The notes: generated from the letters alone by a model not told the origin. A DNA stretch of 64,000 nt from Uloborus plumipes (GCA_038373865.1 JAXGGA010001055.1:107603-171602), one strand, 5' to 3'. Shown: positions 49,701-52,612, numbered from the stretch's first letter. A program made the numbers and translations.

Positions 49701-52344
49701 TATCGCGGATAACGAAAAAAGGCTAAAAATAAGTGATAAAAAGATGATAAAAATTGTGTTTTGCTTAAAATTAATCGTATTGTATATAAAAATGTTACAA
49801 TGAAGGTAAGAACAGGATTACATATTTGTCTTGTAAGTTCAAGCACATACAATCTATAAAGGAATAGTAGTTGCGATAACGCCCAGGTGAAACAACTTAT
49901 TCAATTAAGTACTCTTCTGTAACATTTTTTATACCAAACTTAATTTTGCTGCAAAAAAATAAATAAATAAAATCGAGACCTTTGCGGATAATTCCCGGAG
50001 AAAATGTGTGTGTGTGGGGGGGGGGGGTGCTATTTTGAAGTGCGCCCTTTGGAATTTTGGGTTAGCGCCCTCATGGGGGAGCCAGTCCGCCCCTGTAGAT
50101 AGGAGAAATAAATACATACGGATTAAAAACAGAAATATTTAATTGATCATAACTTTTCTTTTTAAAGAAGAAATAAGATTTTTTTTTTAAGATTTGAAAC
50201 TGAACCTAATTTTGCAATAAAATGAAACAAGCCTCAATAGCAAACCTCTGAATAAGGATATTAAGCATTGGCCAGTCATTCAGCCCTGTCTATTACTGTA
50301 AACTTTTGACAACAAAACATGAAGGCTATGGTAGATAAATGGTCGCAAAAAATAGTCAACTACTGAACAGCCACATTTGTAGCAAAAGTGAAAAGCTTGA
50401 TTCCAACTTTTGTCAGCAGAAAATTCTGTAAAAAAGGGTCCATAAAAAATAAAAAAACTTGATTGCACTAGTTCTCTTTGACGGAAGAAATAAAACTAGT
50501 GCAAACTTTACCGTTGGTCAACAGTGTGTTGTCTTACTTTCACTCATAAAAACTCTTTAGACATTTCTGTTATATAAGCTCATTTAAGCTACTTTTTATT
50601 AAGGGATTCAGTCTGTCAGAAGACATCAGCCCATACAAATATAAAGGAAACAACCAACAGGCTTTTGGGCCCAGTTATAGGTTGGTTCTAATTAATTTAT
50701 CAGATCAAGAGCCTATTGCACTAGAATAAATCTTTGATGTCCAAATTTTGTGATTATGAATTGCCTTCAAACTGCTTCCTAAAAATAAATCATTTCTGTA
50801 TTCATTATTACAAGTATCGACTCTCAAACATTATTTTGAAGAAATGTCTGAACATGAATATGTCTTTTGTTTTCCTGGAACCAGTATATATCAAATGAAC
50901 TCCCTAAGTGTGAAAAAGTTAGAAAATATTGATTTAATTCACCATGCCAAGTTAATGCTCTGTTTAGAGACTTTAAGTATTTCTTCCAACCAGTATGGAA
51001 AAAAAAAACGAAATCTAGAATTTTTTTTATAAGTTTTAATGTAAATGAAAAAATTTTTTTAAAAATTTAAGGCTTTTTATTTTGTGTTAAAAAAAGAACT
51101 CATTTCAAAAGTTAAAATTAAAAAAGAAGGAAATATCTTAAACACTTACAAGAATTGACAGGATATGCTGGTTGTTTTTTCCTGATACCCAGCAAAATGA
51201 AAAATAGTACCAGTGGGATAAATAACTCAAATATTAGCACAACCTGAAAAATATAACAAGCATTAATTTTTGCATTAATAAAATACAACAGTTCATGTAA
51301 CATAGCAATTTAAAATGCTTAAGCAGAATGAAAAAAATTGAGAGTAAAGGATAGTTTTTTCTTTCTTTAGTTAATAAGTATTTTCAAATTTAGTGAAAAT
51401 AAAAGGAAAATCCAACGACAGAAACAGAAAAATTTGAAACAACTAAACAGGGCCATCGAGAGTCAAAGCCTTGTCAGTTTTGATTGCCCTAACCCTATAA
51501 AAACAAAACTACAATTCCAAGCTAGGCCCCTTCAAAGACGAGGTGAATAGTTTCCAACTAGGCTGACATGGTCTCTGGTCAGCCTGCAACTGAAGCTTCA
51601 TTAAAAATTATTATCAATTACAAAGCTTTTGTTTAACAAAGTTTTTTGGCAATACACAGCAGATGATTTTTGAACAAAAACAAAGAAACTTGAAGAAACT
51701 AGTGAACACCAAAATGCTGTTTGGAAATATTAAGAATATTTTATTTTTTTATTTAACTAAATGAGCTAGAAAAATATGAGTATTTATTTATTTATTAACA
51801 TTTTGTCATTCATTTTTTAATATTTCATAATCATTTTTCTTACTGTTCTCCTGCCCTCCATAAAAAATATGAAAAAAATCAAGTGTACCGGTTCTTGAAT
51901 GATTTGAATCCCATTATAGAATAGAAACCAGTGTTGATTTATATTTCAGCAAGATGAGAGGAGAAAAAAAGAAAGCAGAACTCTACCTAAATTTAAAACT
52001 GTTTGTGCTCCATCTCCATATATGTGCACAATTTTTCAACATAGTTTTCAGGAACGTCATAACTTTTTAGTTAACACCATCTGTCATTTTCAGAGTTATC
52101 AATGAATACTCCGAGAAAGTGAACAATAAAATGAATTTTCGTTTTTGATATTAAATCTCAAAAAAGAAAAAAAACTACAATATAGTAATATTATGTAACC
52201 AACCACACAGGAATAATCCGAAAAAATATGTTTTATTTTCGTAACCAAAACAATGATCATTGTTTATAAATGACTTACTGGTTTCCGTTTCTTCAACGTA
52301 AAATTTTTCCACAAAAGTAGTTTAAGCTGCAGGCAAATCCCCAT
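1535..52344 (-). CDS. ABCA2: ABCA2-type full-size ABC lipid transporter, 32 coding exons, 3' end outside window
   Basis: Full-size ABCA-family transporter; vertebrate ABCA2 acts in late endosomes and lysosomes in sphingolipid and sterol trafficking. Reading minus: N-terminal segment (1-22), TM1 (about 23-45), large loop rich in N-x-S/T sites (about 54-733), TM cluster (about 734-955), NBD1 with Walker A GHNGAGKT (1066-1073), Q-loop Q1113, signature LSGGM (1165-1169), Walker B VVILDEP (1185-1191) and H-loop STHH (1219-1222), linker, first TM of the second half (about 1477-1498), then its loop. All 31 junctions have GT/AG sites and matching phase, so the model is internally consistent. ABCA2 rather than ABCA1 is favoured by [34 protein letters not shown] and the N-terminal [12 protein letters not shown]. 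The remaining TMD2, NBD2 and stop codon lie left of base 1. Insect genes called ABCA2 in pesticide work need not be orthologous. Confidence 0.95.
1779..2023. mobile_element. hAT-like MITE with long inverted ends
   Basis: CAGGGATGTCATTTCAAG at the left is mirrored by CTTGAAATGACGTCCCTG at the right, with about 60 bp of inverted similarity including CACAATGCAATTTCAT. A second G-rich motif (CATCATTTAGGGGGG) lies inside and recurs inverted near 2060-2090, so two related elements may be fused. No 8-bp target duplication is obvious. Confidence 0.65.
2157..2640 (+). mobile_element. AT-rich MITE-like dispersed repeat, copy A
   Basis: Starts CAGGGCTCATAAATATC and shares long stretches such as ATAGACCTCAAATTAATG with the inverted copy at 37868-38310. 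The right boundary is approximate. Rich in GATATTTT motifs. Confidence 0.6.
2641..3082. other. intron 31 remainder, nothing recognised
   Basis: AT-rich unique-looking intron with a T-rich run near 2863-2880. No exon, RNA gene or transposon end seen. Confidence 0.6.
3083..3363 (-). CDS. ABCA2: ABCA2 coding exon 31 (residues 1541-1635)
   Basis: Second lumenal loop with [18 protein letters not shown] and [12 protein letters not shown], both ABCA2-specific blocks. Acceptor CTCTTCAG, donor GTATTC, phase 1 out. Confidence 0.96.
3547..3740 (+). mobile_element. truncated copy of the CAGGGGTGATTGTG hAT MITE
   Basis: Starts CAGGGGTGATTGTGAGTT like the complete element at 20496, with the shared internal blocks AATACCTGAAAGTTTT, a long G-tract and TTTAAGCACACCTAATTTTA. 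It fades after about 3735, so the right end is missing. Confidence 0.75.
3741..4213. other. intron 30 remainder, nothing recognised
   Basis: AT-rich intron sequence without repeats or ORFs that I can interpret. Confidence 0.55.
4214..4538 (-). CDS. ABCA2: ABCA2 coding exon 30 (residues 1433-1541), second-half TM1
   Basis: [20 protein letters not shown], the helix [18 protein letters not shown], then [18 protein letters not shown], nearly identical to vertebrate ABCA2 here. Acceptor AATTGCAG, donor GTAATA, phase 2 out. Confidence 0.97.
4589..4661. repeat. 73-bp hairpin, short foldback element
   Basis: Arms of about 24 nt (TTTTTCGCTGTATAAGACGC and its near complement ending GGCGAAAAATACGG) flank a 24-nt AT-rich loop in intron 29. 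It resembles the end of a DNA transposon collapsed to its two inverted repeats. Confidence 0.65.
4662..5923. other. intron 29 remainder with G-tract and TAAA microsatellite
   Basis: Contains a long G-run (about 5076-5089) and ATAAATAAATAAATAA at about 5132. Otherwise AT-rich and unremarkable. Confidence 0.55.
5924..6157 (-). CDS. ABCA2: ABCA2 coding exon 29 (residues 1355-1433), cytosolic linker
   Basis: Hydrophilic, low-conservation linker between the halves ([32 protein letters not shown]). It is locally GC-richer than its surroundings. Acceptor ACCCGTAG has a poor pyrimidine tract, donor GTATGA, phase 1 out. The phase fit to both neighbours supports it. Confidence 0.87.
6311..6556 (-). 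CDS. ABCA2: ABCA2 coding exon 28 (residues 1273-1355)
   Basis: The regulatory subdomain after NBD1: [20 protein letters not shown], then LFNALE, LGISSF and [10 protein letters not shown], matching the LSYILP...GAFERLF...EEVFLKVSEE pattern of ABCA2. Two alternative AGs lie at the acceptor (6558 and 6556); the first keeps frame. Confidence 0.95.
6557..7742. other. intron 27, nothing recognised
   Basis: AT-rich with A-runs (for example near 7433-7449). ORFs here carry no family similarity that I can see. Confidence 0.55.
7743..7922 (-). CDS. ABCA2: ABCA2 coding exon 27 (residues 1213-1273), H-loop
   Basis: [19 protein letters not shown], then [19 protein letters not shown], the H-loop and end of the NBD1 core. 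Acceptor TTTGCAG, donor GTATCT, phase 1 out. Confidence 0.97.
7923..9042. other. intron 26, nothing recognised
   Basis: A C-run/A-run pair at about 7986-8005 and T-runs near 8778 and 8805. No repeat boundaries or coding similarity. Confidence 0.55.
9043..9239 (-). CDS. ABCA2: ABCA2 coding exon 26 (residues 1147-1213), signature and Walker B
   Basis: Holds [20 protein letters not shown] and [13 protein letters not shown], i.e. the ABC signature, Walker B with catalytic E1190, and the D-loop. Acceptor CCCCCAG, donor GTGAGC, phase 1 out. Confidence 0.97.
9597..9789. mobile_element. 193-bp MITE with TA-type ends
   Basis: Left TACTGTAAAATCCTGAAA and right TTTCGGGATTTTACGGTA are imperfect inverted repeats, each followed inward by C- or G-runs. 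TA at both outer edges suggests a Tc1/mariner-type nonautonomous element. Confidence 0.65.
10264..10344 (-). CDS. ABCA2: ABCA2 coding exon 25 (residues 1120-1147)
   Basis: An 81-nt exon, [19 protein letters not shown] then KLNEEIDK, in the helical subdomain of NBD1. Acceptor GTTTTTCAG, donor GTAATT, phase 2 out. Confidence 0.95.
10345..11569. other. intron 24, nothing recognised
   Basis: AT-rich intron without a recognisable element. Confidence 0.55.
11570..11701 (-). CDS. ABCA2: ABCA2 coding exon 24 (residues 1076-1120), Q-loop
   Basis: [20 protein letters not shown], then [11 protein letters not shown] with Q-loop glutamine 1113. Acceptor TTTTTAG, donor GTGAGT, phase 2 out. Confidence 0.97.
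11702..13066. other. intron 23, possible hAT-end fragment only
   Basis: CAGGCACGGATTCGGGGGAG at 11874 resembles a worn hAT terminus, but no partner end was found. The rest is AT-rich. Confidence 0.45.
13067..13176 (-). CDS. ABCA2: ABCA2 coding exon 23 (residues 1040-1076), Walker A
   Basis: [20 protein letters not shown], then [12 protein letters not shown] with Walker A at 1066-1073. Y1041 is the likely A-loop aromatic. Acceptor TTTCTTAG, donor GTAAGC, phase 2 out. Confidence 0.97.
13286..13356 (-). CDS. ABCA2: ABCA2 coding exon 22 (residues 1016-1039)
   Basis: [20 protein letters not shown] then LVK, entering NBD1 (ABCA2 has LPLVVCVDKLTKVYK). Acceptor TTTTTAG, donor GTAATT, phase 0 out. 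Confidence 0.93.
14133..14315 (-). CDS. ABCA2: ABCA2 coding exon 21 (residues 955-1016)
   Basis: [17 protein letters not shown] starts the cytosolic linker to NBD1, and NEQACAM matches the ABCA2 EEQACAM block. Unusually cysteine-rich in the middle (CTCLNNCW). Acceptor CTTACAG, donor GTACTG, phase 1 out. Confidence 0.94.
14576..15586. mobile_element. 1.0-kb nonautonomous hAT-like element
   Basis: Inverted ends CAGGGCTGCCAAC and GTTGGCAGCCCTG are exact, flanked by a 6-bp direct repeat CGAATG (14570-14575 and 15587-15592). GTGTAGT and GCGTAGT motifs recur just inside both ends. A GC-richer core (15230-15400) contains GACGTCAT. No transposase ORF. Confidence 0.82.
15587..17326. other. intron 20 remainder, nothing recognised
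   Basis: G-run at about 15703-15718. The rest is AT-rich sequence with no element boundary that I can support. Confidence 0.5.
17327..17531 (-). CDS. ABCA2: ABCA2 coding exon 20 (residues 887-955), TM6-TM7
   Basis: [20 protein letters not shown], then GVGVQW and WYIENVHPG, the conserved end of the first membrane domain. Acceptor TGTTTCAG, donor GTTAGT, phase 1 out. Confidence 0.96.
18119..18269 (-). CDS. ABCA2: ABCA2 coding exon 19 (residues 836-886), TM5
   Basis: [20 protein letters not shown], then [16 protein letters not shown], nearly the vertebrate ABCA2 sequence. Acceptor CTTTCAG, donor GTAAGT, phase 0 out. Only 91 nt separates it from exon 18. Confidence 0.96.
18361..18551 (-). CDS. 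ABCA2: ABCA2 coding exon 18 (residues 773-836), TM3-TM4
   Basis: [20 protein letters not shown] is a hallmark ABCA block, then two hydrophobic stretches ([12 protein letters not shown] and [15 protein letters not shown]). Acceptor TTTATAG, donor GTAAGT, phase 2 out. Confidence 0.96.
19133..19430. repeat. two-unit tandem duplication, about 155-bp period
   Basis: CACATGTTTTGCAGTT at 19133 is repeated as CACATGTTTGGCAGTT at 19288. Both are followed by ATAAAAATCTT, AAATATTTTACTTTTA and TCATGATATTTTG blocks. Lies in intron 17. Confidence 0.75.
19508..19622 (-). CDS. ABCA2: ABCA2 coding exon 17 (residues 734-772), TM2
   Basis: [20 protein letters not shown] is almost identical to the vertebrate ABCA2 helix, followed by the coupling region EKEQRLKE. 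Acceptor TTTCCAG, donor GTGAGA, phase 0 out. Confidence 0.96.
20164..20267 (-). CDS. ABCA2: ABCA2 coding exon 16 (residues 700-734)
   Basis: [20 protein letters not shown] then [10 protein letters not shown], like the ABCA2 block with GHDVVEPG and FPYPCY. Acceptor TCAACAG, donor GTATGT, phase 2 out. Confidence 0.94.
20496..20927. mobile_element. 432-bp hAT MITE with exact 8-bp target duplication
   Basis: Ends CAGGGGTGATTGTG and CACAATCACCCCTG are perfect inverted repeats. Target duplication GCTGTTGC lies at 20488-20495 and 20928-20935. The interior has GT and G runs and repeated GGTATTTTC/GAAAATACC blocks. A truncated relative lies at 3547. Confidence 0.92.
21669..21829. mobile_element. palindromic MITE, about 160 bp
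   Basis: GTGGATAAACTGGAA on the left is mirrored by TTCCAGTTCATCCGC on the right, and similarity continues inward through AGAACACT and GTAGG to a central AGTAAAGATTTTACT dyad. Confidence 0.7.
22030..23900 (+). mobile_element. nonautonomous Helitron carrying a dead mariner
   Basis: Begins TCTATATACATAAAA after an A, followed by the AAACTACTGGACCGATTTTA block common at arthropod Helitron starts. Ends with a GC-rich hairpin and CTAG before a T at 23897-23901. These are the A/T insertion and CTAG rules of Helitrons. The mariner relic (22579-23669) makes up most of its length. No Rep/helicase ORF. Confidence 0.72.
22579..23669 (+). pseudogene. dead Tc1/mariner-like element with internally deleted transposase
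   Basis: Ends CAGAGTGCGACATAGAAACT and, inverted, CAGGGTGCGGCGGAGAAACT, each flanked by TA. Inside, [10 protein letters not shown] at 22711 opens a DUF4817-like N-terminus. Later frames hold [28 protein letters not shown] and PWPARSSDL...[11 protein letters not shown] (third catalytic D region), up to a TAG after 23490. Between HPYKLAVV and PWPARS the block that should hold the first two catalytic aspartates is missing, and the middle is frame-shifted. Confidence 0.85.
23969..24141 (-). CDS. ABCA2: ABCA2 coding exon 15 (residues 642-699)
   Basis: [20 protein letters not shown], then the NxxFTTTT block, NRFWFPGPR and GFVWIQ. The YKIRQN...FVWIQD block is a strong ABCA1/ABCA2 signature. Acceptor TTCCTAG, donor GTATGA, phase 0 out. 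Confidence 0.95.
24142..24912. other. intron 14, nothing recognised
   Basis: AT-rich, no repeats or coding similarity. Confidence 0.55.
24913..25174 (-). CDS. ABCA2: ABCA2 coding exon 14 (residues 555-642)
   Basis: Loop exon with [20 protein letters not shown] and [11 protein letters not shown], ending NVTVLA. The ACSWISL block is the conserved region just before the second helix in ABCA proteins. Acceptor CTTCCAG, donor GTGAGT, phase 1 out. Confidence 0.92.
25175..25891. other. intron 13, ATT-rich
   Basis: Low-complexity ATT/TTA stretch near 25768-25823, otherwise featureless. Confidence 0.55.
25892..26020 (-). CDS. ABCA2: ABCA2 coding exon 13 (residues 512-554)
   Basis: Loop exon [18 protein letters not shown] through LAVLKQ, with three N-x-S/T sequons. 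Acceptor TTAACAG, donor GTGAGT, phase 0 on both sides. Confidence 0.89.
26590..26839 (-). mobile_element. Helitron-related fragment, minus orientation
   Basis: On the minus strand it starts TCTACTTATATTAAAAACTG after an A at 26839, like a Helitron 5' end, and reaches the hairpin GGGCACGAAGTGCCCGTGC near 26605-26635, as seen near Helitron 3' ends. No CTAG is found at the expected place. A perfect CTAGCTGCC/GGCAGCTAG hairpin further left (about 26457-26475) could be another end. Confidence 0.5.
26860..27269 (-). mobile_element. second Helitron-like 5' end with AGAA microsatellite
   Basis: The same TCTACTTATATTAAAAACTG start (minus strand, 27269) is preceded by A. It is followed by several AGAAAGATAGTT units (27190-27245). 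The left boundary is uncertain. It stands directly beside the 26590-26839 fragment in the same orientation. Confidence 0.45.
27772..27893 (-). CDS. ABCA2: ABCA2 coding exon 12 (residues 471-511)
   Basis: Contains [20 protein letters not shown]. The KILYTPNTPAV-like pattern at this place is characteristic of ABCA proteins. Acceptor TTTATAG, donor GTGAGT. Confidence 0.92.
27894..29805. other. intron 11, possible hAT-end fragment
   Basis: CAGTGGCATAGTCAGGGTGG followed by a C-run at 28172-28215 looks like one worn hAT end. No second end found. The rest is AT-rich. Confidence 0.45.
29806..29929 (-). CDS. ABCA2: ABCA2 coding exon 11 (residues 430-471)
   Basis: Loop exon [18 protein letters not shown] then KTICGKEG, with the cysteine pattern seen after VRSNP in ABCA relatives. 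Acceptor CTTCCAG, donor GTAATC, phase 1 out. Confidence 0.88.
30006..30167 (-). CDS. ABCA2: ABCA2 coding exon 10 (residues 376-429)
   Basis: Loop exon [18 protein letters not shown] through WNEHPKK, with N-D-T and N-D-S sequons. Acceptor CTGTTCAG, donor GTAGTC, phase 0 out. Confidence 0.87.
30359..30421 (-). CDS. ABCA2: ABCA2 coding exon 9 (residues 355-375)
   Basis: A 63-nt exon, [20 protein letters not shown] then D. It is too short for simple ORF detection but is bounded by CATTTCTAG and GTAAGT and is phase 0 at both ends. Confidence 0.84.
30781..30868 (+). mobile_element. fragment of the 1779-2023 MITE family
   Basis: CAGGGCCGTCATTTCAAGTT, a G-run, then GGGTCCAAACACAATGCAAT match the left arm of the element at 1779. 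The other end is absent. Confidence 0.65.
31149..31424 (-). pseudogene. CR1-like LINE reverse transcriptase, C-terminal end
   Basis: Minus-strand frame reads [39 protein letters not shown] and EEVV, the C-terminal tail of CR1/jockey-type ORF2. It ends in a 3' region also present at 58512. It is the downstream half of the fragment at 33107-33455, separated from it by about 1.7 kb of foreign DNA. Confidence 0.82.
31425..33106. mobile_element. 1.7-kb unidentified insertion splitting the LINE
   Basis: The LINE frame stops at ATGAAAGACGT (minus, about 33107) and resumes at GATGTGATGCAATA (about 31424). The insert has CT-rich, GC-richer DNA (31440-32400), including two similar blocks around 32055-32110 and 32145-32215 (CTCTCCGCC, CTTGGCCCGAC). 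I could not fix termini, target duplication or class. Confidence 0.5.
33107..33455 (-). pseudogene. CR1-like LINE reverse transcriptase fragment
   Basis: Minus-strand translation includes [32 protein letters not shown] then a stop where W is usual, [14 protein letters not shown] and [15 protein letters not shown], all standard CR1/jockey RT C-terminal motifs. The nonsense codon and missing 5' end show it is dead. Confidence 0.85.
33600..33701 (-). CDS. ABCA2: ABCA2 coding exon 8 (residues 321-354)
   Basis: Loop exon [18 protein letters not shown] through AEKLREI, with one sequon. Acceptor TTCTTTTAG, donor GTAAGC, phase 0 on both sides. The next intron (30422-33599) holds a split LINE. Confidence 0.86.
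34326..34427 (-). CDS. ABCA2: ABCA2 coding exon 7 (residues 287-320)
   Basis: Loop exon [18 protein letters not shown] through VAVSNTT. Phase 0 on both sides. Two AG dinucleotides lie at the acceptor (34429-34428 and 34427-34426); the outer one keeps the reading frame. Confidence 0.84.
34605..35975 (+). mobile_element. nonautonomous Helitron, 1.37 kb
   Basis: TCTTACTACTATTATATATG follows an A. Next come GGATG repeats, TTTGTTCCTC and AAACTACTGAATGGATTTTA. The 3' end has a short imperfect hairpin ACCCAGGC-AGC-GCCGGGT at about 35947-35964, then CTAG before T at 35972-35976. No Rep/helicase ORF. Located in intron 6. Confidence 0.85.
35976..37314. other. intron 6 remainder, nothing recognised
   Basis: AT-rich with an A-run of about 22 near 36571. 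No element ends or exon seen. Confidence 0.5.
37315..37620 (-). CDS. ABCA2: ABCA2 coding exon 6 (residues 185-286)
   Basis: One of the longer loop exons. It starts [17 protein letters not shown] and ends AVAEELK. Phase 0 on both sides, acceptor TTTTACAG, donor GTGAGG. Loop sequence here is less conserved, so assignment rests on open frame, splice sites and phase continuity. Confidence 0.87.
37703..37866. mobile_element. hAT MITE, copy of the 46300-46487 family
   Basis: AAGTAGCTTACAAAG and, inverted, CAGTGGCATACATAGCGCC match the ends of the element at 46300. Inner blocks GCAAGATTTGTAAGTG and TTTTTCCCGTGTAAC are shared. Flanks TTCGCCAA and TTTGCCGA look like a worn 8-bp duplication. Confidence 0.8.
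37868..38310 (-). mobile_element. AT-rich MITE-like dispersed repeat, copy B (inverted)
   Basis: Its reverse complement begins CAGGGTTCAAAAATATCAGG and follows the element at 2157 through TCTTTAAATAGTAAATG and ATAGACCTCAAATTAATG. The left end is unclear because another MITE abuts it at 37866. Confidence 0.6.
38956..39077 (-). CDS. ABCA2: ABCA2 coding exon 5 (residues 144-184)
   Basis: Loop segment [18 protein letters not shown] followed by [18 protein letters not shown], with three N-x-S/T sequons. Acceptor GTTCTTAG, donor GTAATA, phase 0 out. Confidence 0.88.
39078..40780. other. intron 4, nothing recognised
   Basis: AT-rich, with a short dyad CCTGTACACTGTACAGG at about 40451. No exon or element. 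Confidence 0.5.
40781..40938 (-). CDS. ABCA2: ABCA2 coding exon 4 (residues 91-144)
   Basis: Loop sequence starting [18 protein letters not shown], parallel to VTQLLERLDRV in ABCA2. It contains an N-V-S glycosylation sequon. Acceptor TTTGCAG, donor GTATTT (a weaker donor), phase 1 out. Confidence 0.88.
40939..41754. other. intron 3, nothing recognised
   Basis: A stretch at 41390-41450 repeats TGAATCA four times. Otherwise AT-rich and uninformative. Confidence 0.5.
41755..41866 (-). CDS. ABCA2: ABCA2 coding exon 3 (residues 54-91)
   Basis: Start of the first extracellular/lumenal loop. [17 protein letters not shown] matches the ABCA2 pattern APLTSAGILPVMQSLC. Acceptor TTTTTAG, donor GTGAGT. 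It is separated from exon 2 by a 9.3-kb intron full of transposons. Confidence 0.92.
42070..42359. mobile_element. 290-bp hAT MITE
   Basis: Ends CAGGGGCGCCC and GGGCGCTCCTG are inverted, flanked by GATGTGTT (42062-42069) and GATGTGCT (42360-42367), a 7/8 target duplication. Interior contains repeated GCCGAAT motifs. Confidence 0.85.
42669..44171 (-). mobile_element. mariner-like element with about 110-bp inverted repeats, apparently complete
   Basis: Starts CAGGGTGGTCCTAAACTCAT and ends with its complement. The two ends appear identical for about 97 bp and nearly so for about 113. TA flanks both sides (42667-42668, 44172-44173). Length 1503 bp. It carries one uninterrupted transposase. Near-identical ends and an open frame imply a recent arrival in intron 2. 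Confidence 0.95.
42846..43922 (-). CDS. intact mariner-type transposase, DD41D spacing
   Basis: A 358-residue DDE/D transposase that cuts and pastes its own element. Residues 1-58 and about 72-125 form two helix-turn-helix DNA-binding regions ([33 protein letters not shown]). Catalytic positions are D159 in [10 protein letters not shown]250 in QHDGAPAH and D292 in [17 protein letters not shown]250 to D292 leaves 41 residues between, unlike the 34 of classical mariners; counting D287 would give 36. No frameshift or stop. Start chosen as the first ATG after the inverted repeat. Confidence 0.93.
   Translation of the reverse strand: MGDFTNSEKADMHYMYGRANGNGRAALRMYREEYPDRRMPDHRIFQRLHRQLCETGGFGVNRHDTGRLRAVRTPRLEETILNIVADRPESSTRTVAHNVGVSHQTVGRVLSENRLHPFHFQKVQALNPADYPLRVNFCQWMMQKCALQPDFVDHVLFTDEATFSREGVFNAHNSHVWATDNPHATRPHAFQQRFCINVWAGIVHDFLIGPYLLPTRLSGESYLIFLKEVLPQLLHDVPIAIRNRMWFQHDGAPAHFSINVRNYLNTTFGAQWIGRGGPVPWPPRSPDLSSLDYFFWGHLKNLVYETPVDSDEDLVARISVAAASVREMPGIFERVRQSLHRRCQACIATGGRNFEHLM
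44178..44828. mobile_element. 651-bp foldback MITE, nearly perfect palindrome
   Basis: CAGGGTGTCCACTCCAATCG to its complement at the right end, with arms of about 290 bp almost identical and a loop of about 70 bp around CCCTTAAGCGACCTC. TA lies on both sides (44176-44177, 44829-44830). It has no ORF. It sits 6 bp from the mariner end. Confidence 0.93.
44829..44850. repeat. TA microsatellite
   Basis: A run of TA dinucleotides between the foldback element and the Helitron, a natural target for TA-inserting elements. Confidence 0.7.
44898..46718 (-). mobile_element. nonautonomous Helitron, 1.8 kb, with internal duplication
   Basis: Minus strand: TCTATATATATAAAGATG after an A at 46718, then GTTTGTTTGTTTG repeats; the 3' end has a GCACGGGCATCGCCGTGC hairpin region, then CTAG before T at 44898. 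Blocks near 44930-45040 recur at 45839-45945, and 45453-45560 resembles 45700-45800, so it contains a partial internal duplication about 0.9 kb apart. A hAT MITE has inserted at 46300. No Rep/helicase. Confidence 0.85.
46300..46487. mobile_element. 188-bp hAT MITE inside the Helitron
   Basis: Ends CAGTAGCGTACATAG and GCTATGTATGCCACTG, with exact 8-bp duplication TTTTCCCC at 46292-46299 and 46488-46495. GC-rich interior with GCGCCCC runs. A relative lies at 37703. Confidence 0.93.
46940..48010. repeat. degenerate tandem array with GCGCC-rich units, about 200-bp period
   Basis: Blocks like AAAGTGAGCGCCCTCCGG recur near 47217, 47585 and 47990, with weaker versions near 47430 and 47800. Each is accompanied by CCTGTGCGCCTTCG, TTCGAAGC..GAAAG..ATAAAAG and GATAGGT(G/A)GTCTGGAAGG. 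About five units, with poly-G or poly-C expansions between them. Confidence 0.7.
48028..48066. repeat. TG microsatellite
   Basis: Interrupted TG/CG dinucleotide run inside the hAT-type element. Confidence 0.8.
49143..49639 (-). mobile_element. short Helitron nested in the hAT-type element
   Basis: Minus strand: starts CCTGCATAATGAATGGGTG (TC expected, CC seen) after A at 49639. The 3' end shows hairpin CACGG-TAGA-CCGTG, 18 nt, then CTAG before T at 49143. The interior has two similar blocks with AAATTTGG(C/T)AAAGATCCG. Confidence 0.7.
50104..51149. other. intron 2 remainder with LINE 3'-end-like fragment
   Basis: 50645-50700 resembles the reverse complement of the LINE 3' end at 31150-31210 (CAACAGG, TTGGGCCCA, GGTTGGTTCTA). 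The rest is AT-rich. Confidence 0.4.
51150..51243 (-). CDS. ABCA2: ABCA2 coding exon 2 (residues 23-54), TM1
   Basis: Encodes the first membrane helix, with [15 protein letters not shown], nearly the human ABCA2 sequence for this helix. Acceptor TTTTTCAG at 51244, donor GTAAGT at 51149, ending phase 1 (T joined to TC of exon 3). Confidence 0.93.
52279..52344 (-). CDS. ABCA2: ABCA2 coding exon 1 (residues 1-22), start codon
   Basis: The ATG is at 52344-52342 on the minus strand. It opens a basic, amphipathic cytosolic stretch with LLLWKN, the usual ABCA beginning. Phase 0 donor GTAAGT follows at 52278. On the minus strand a TTTTTAG ends at 52361, so the exon may begin at 52360 with a short 5' UTR preceded by a UTR intron. 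Confidence 0.88.
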
Positions 52345-52612
52345 CTTTAAAATTATTTCACTAAAAACAATAAATATTTCATTCAGTTAAAACGAGAGAA
52401 GATTCCACACAGCGCTTTGTTTCCGAGACAAAACTGAAAAAGAGATAGAAAGTGACAAAGTGGTTTATTAATACACATGTAGAATCGAGGTTTCGACATG
52501 AGAGGGATTTATCAAAGCGAAATAAATGATTGAACACTTTTTGTTAAATGAAATTAAAGATATCACTAAAAGTCGAATCTTATCATGACATCCCGAGTCT
52601 GAACCAAACGCA
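52345..52612. promoter_or_regulatory. putative divergent promoter region of ABCA2
   Basis: The 268 bp between the ABCA2 ATG (minus) and a plus-strand ORF start is free of recognisable transposon ends, unlike its flanks. I see no clear TATA box or initiator. A TTTTTAG on the minus strand ending at 52361 suggests a 5' UTR intron, in which case the true promoter lies further right. Assignment is by position only. Confidence 0.3.

Larger units (their letters stand above)
46911..50095. mobile_element. 3.2-kb nonautonomous hAT-type element
   Basis: Ends CAGAGGCGGACTGGC and GCCAGTCCGCCCCTG, with exact 8-bp duplication TAGATAGG at 46903-46910 and 50096-50103. Interior holds a degenerate tandem array (46940-48010), a TG microsatellite and a Helitron (49143-49639). 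No transposase-like ORF, so it must have been moved in trans. Confidence 0.9.
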
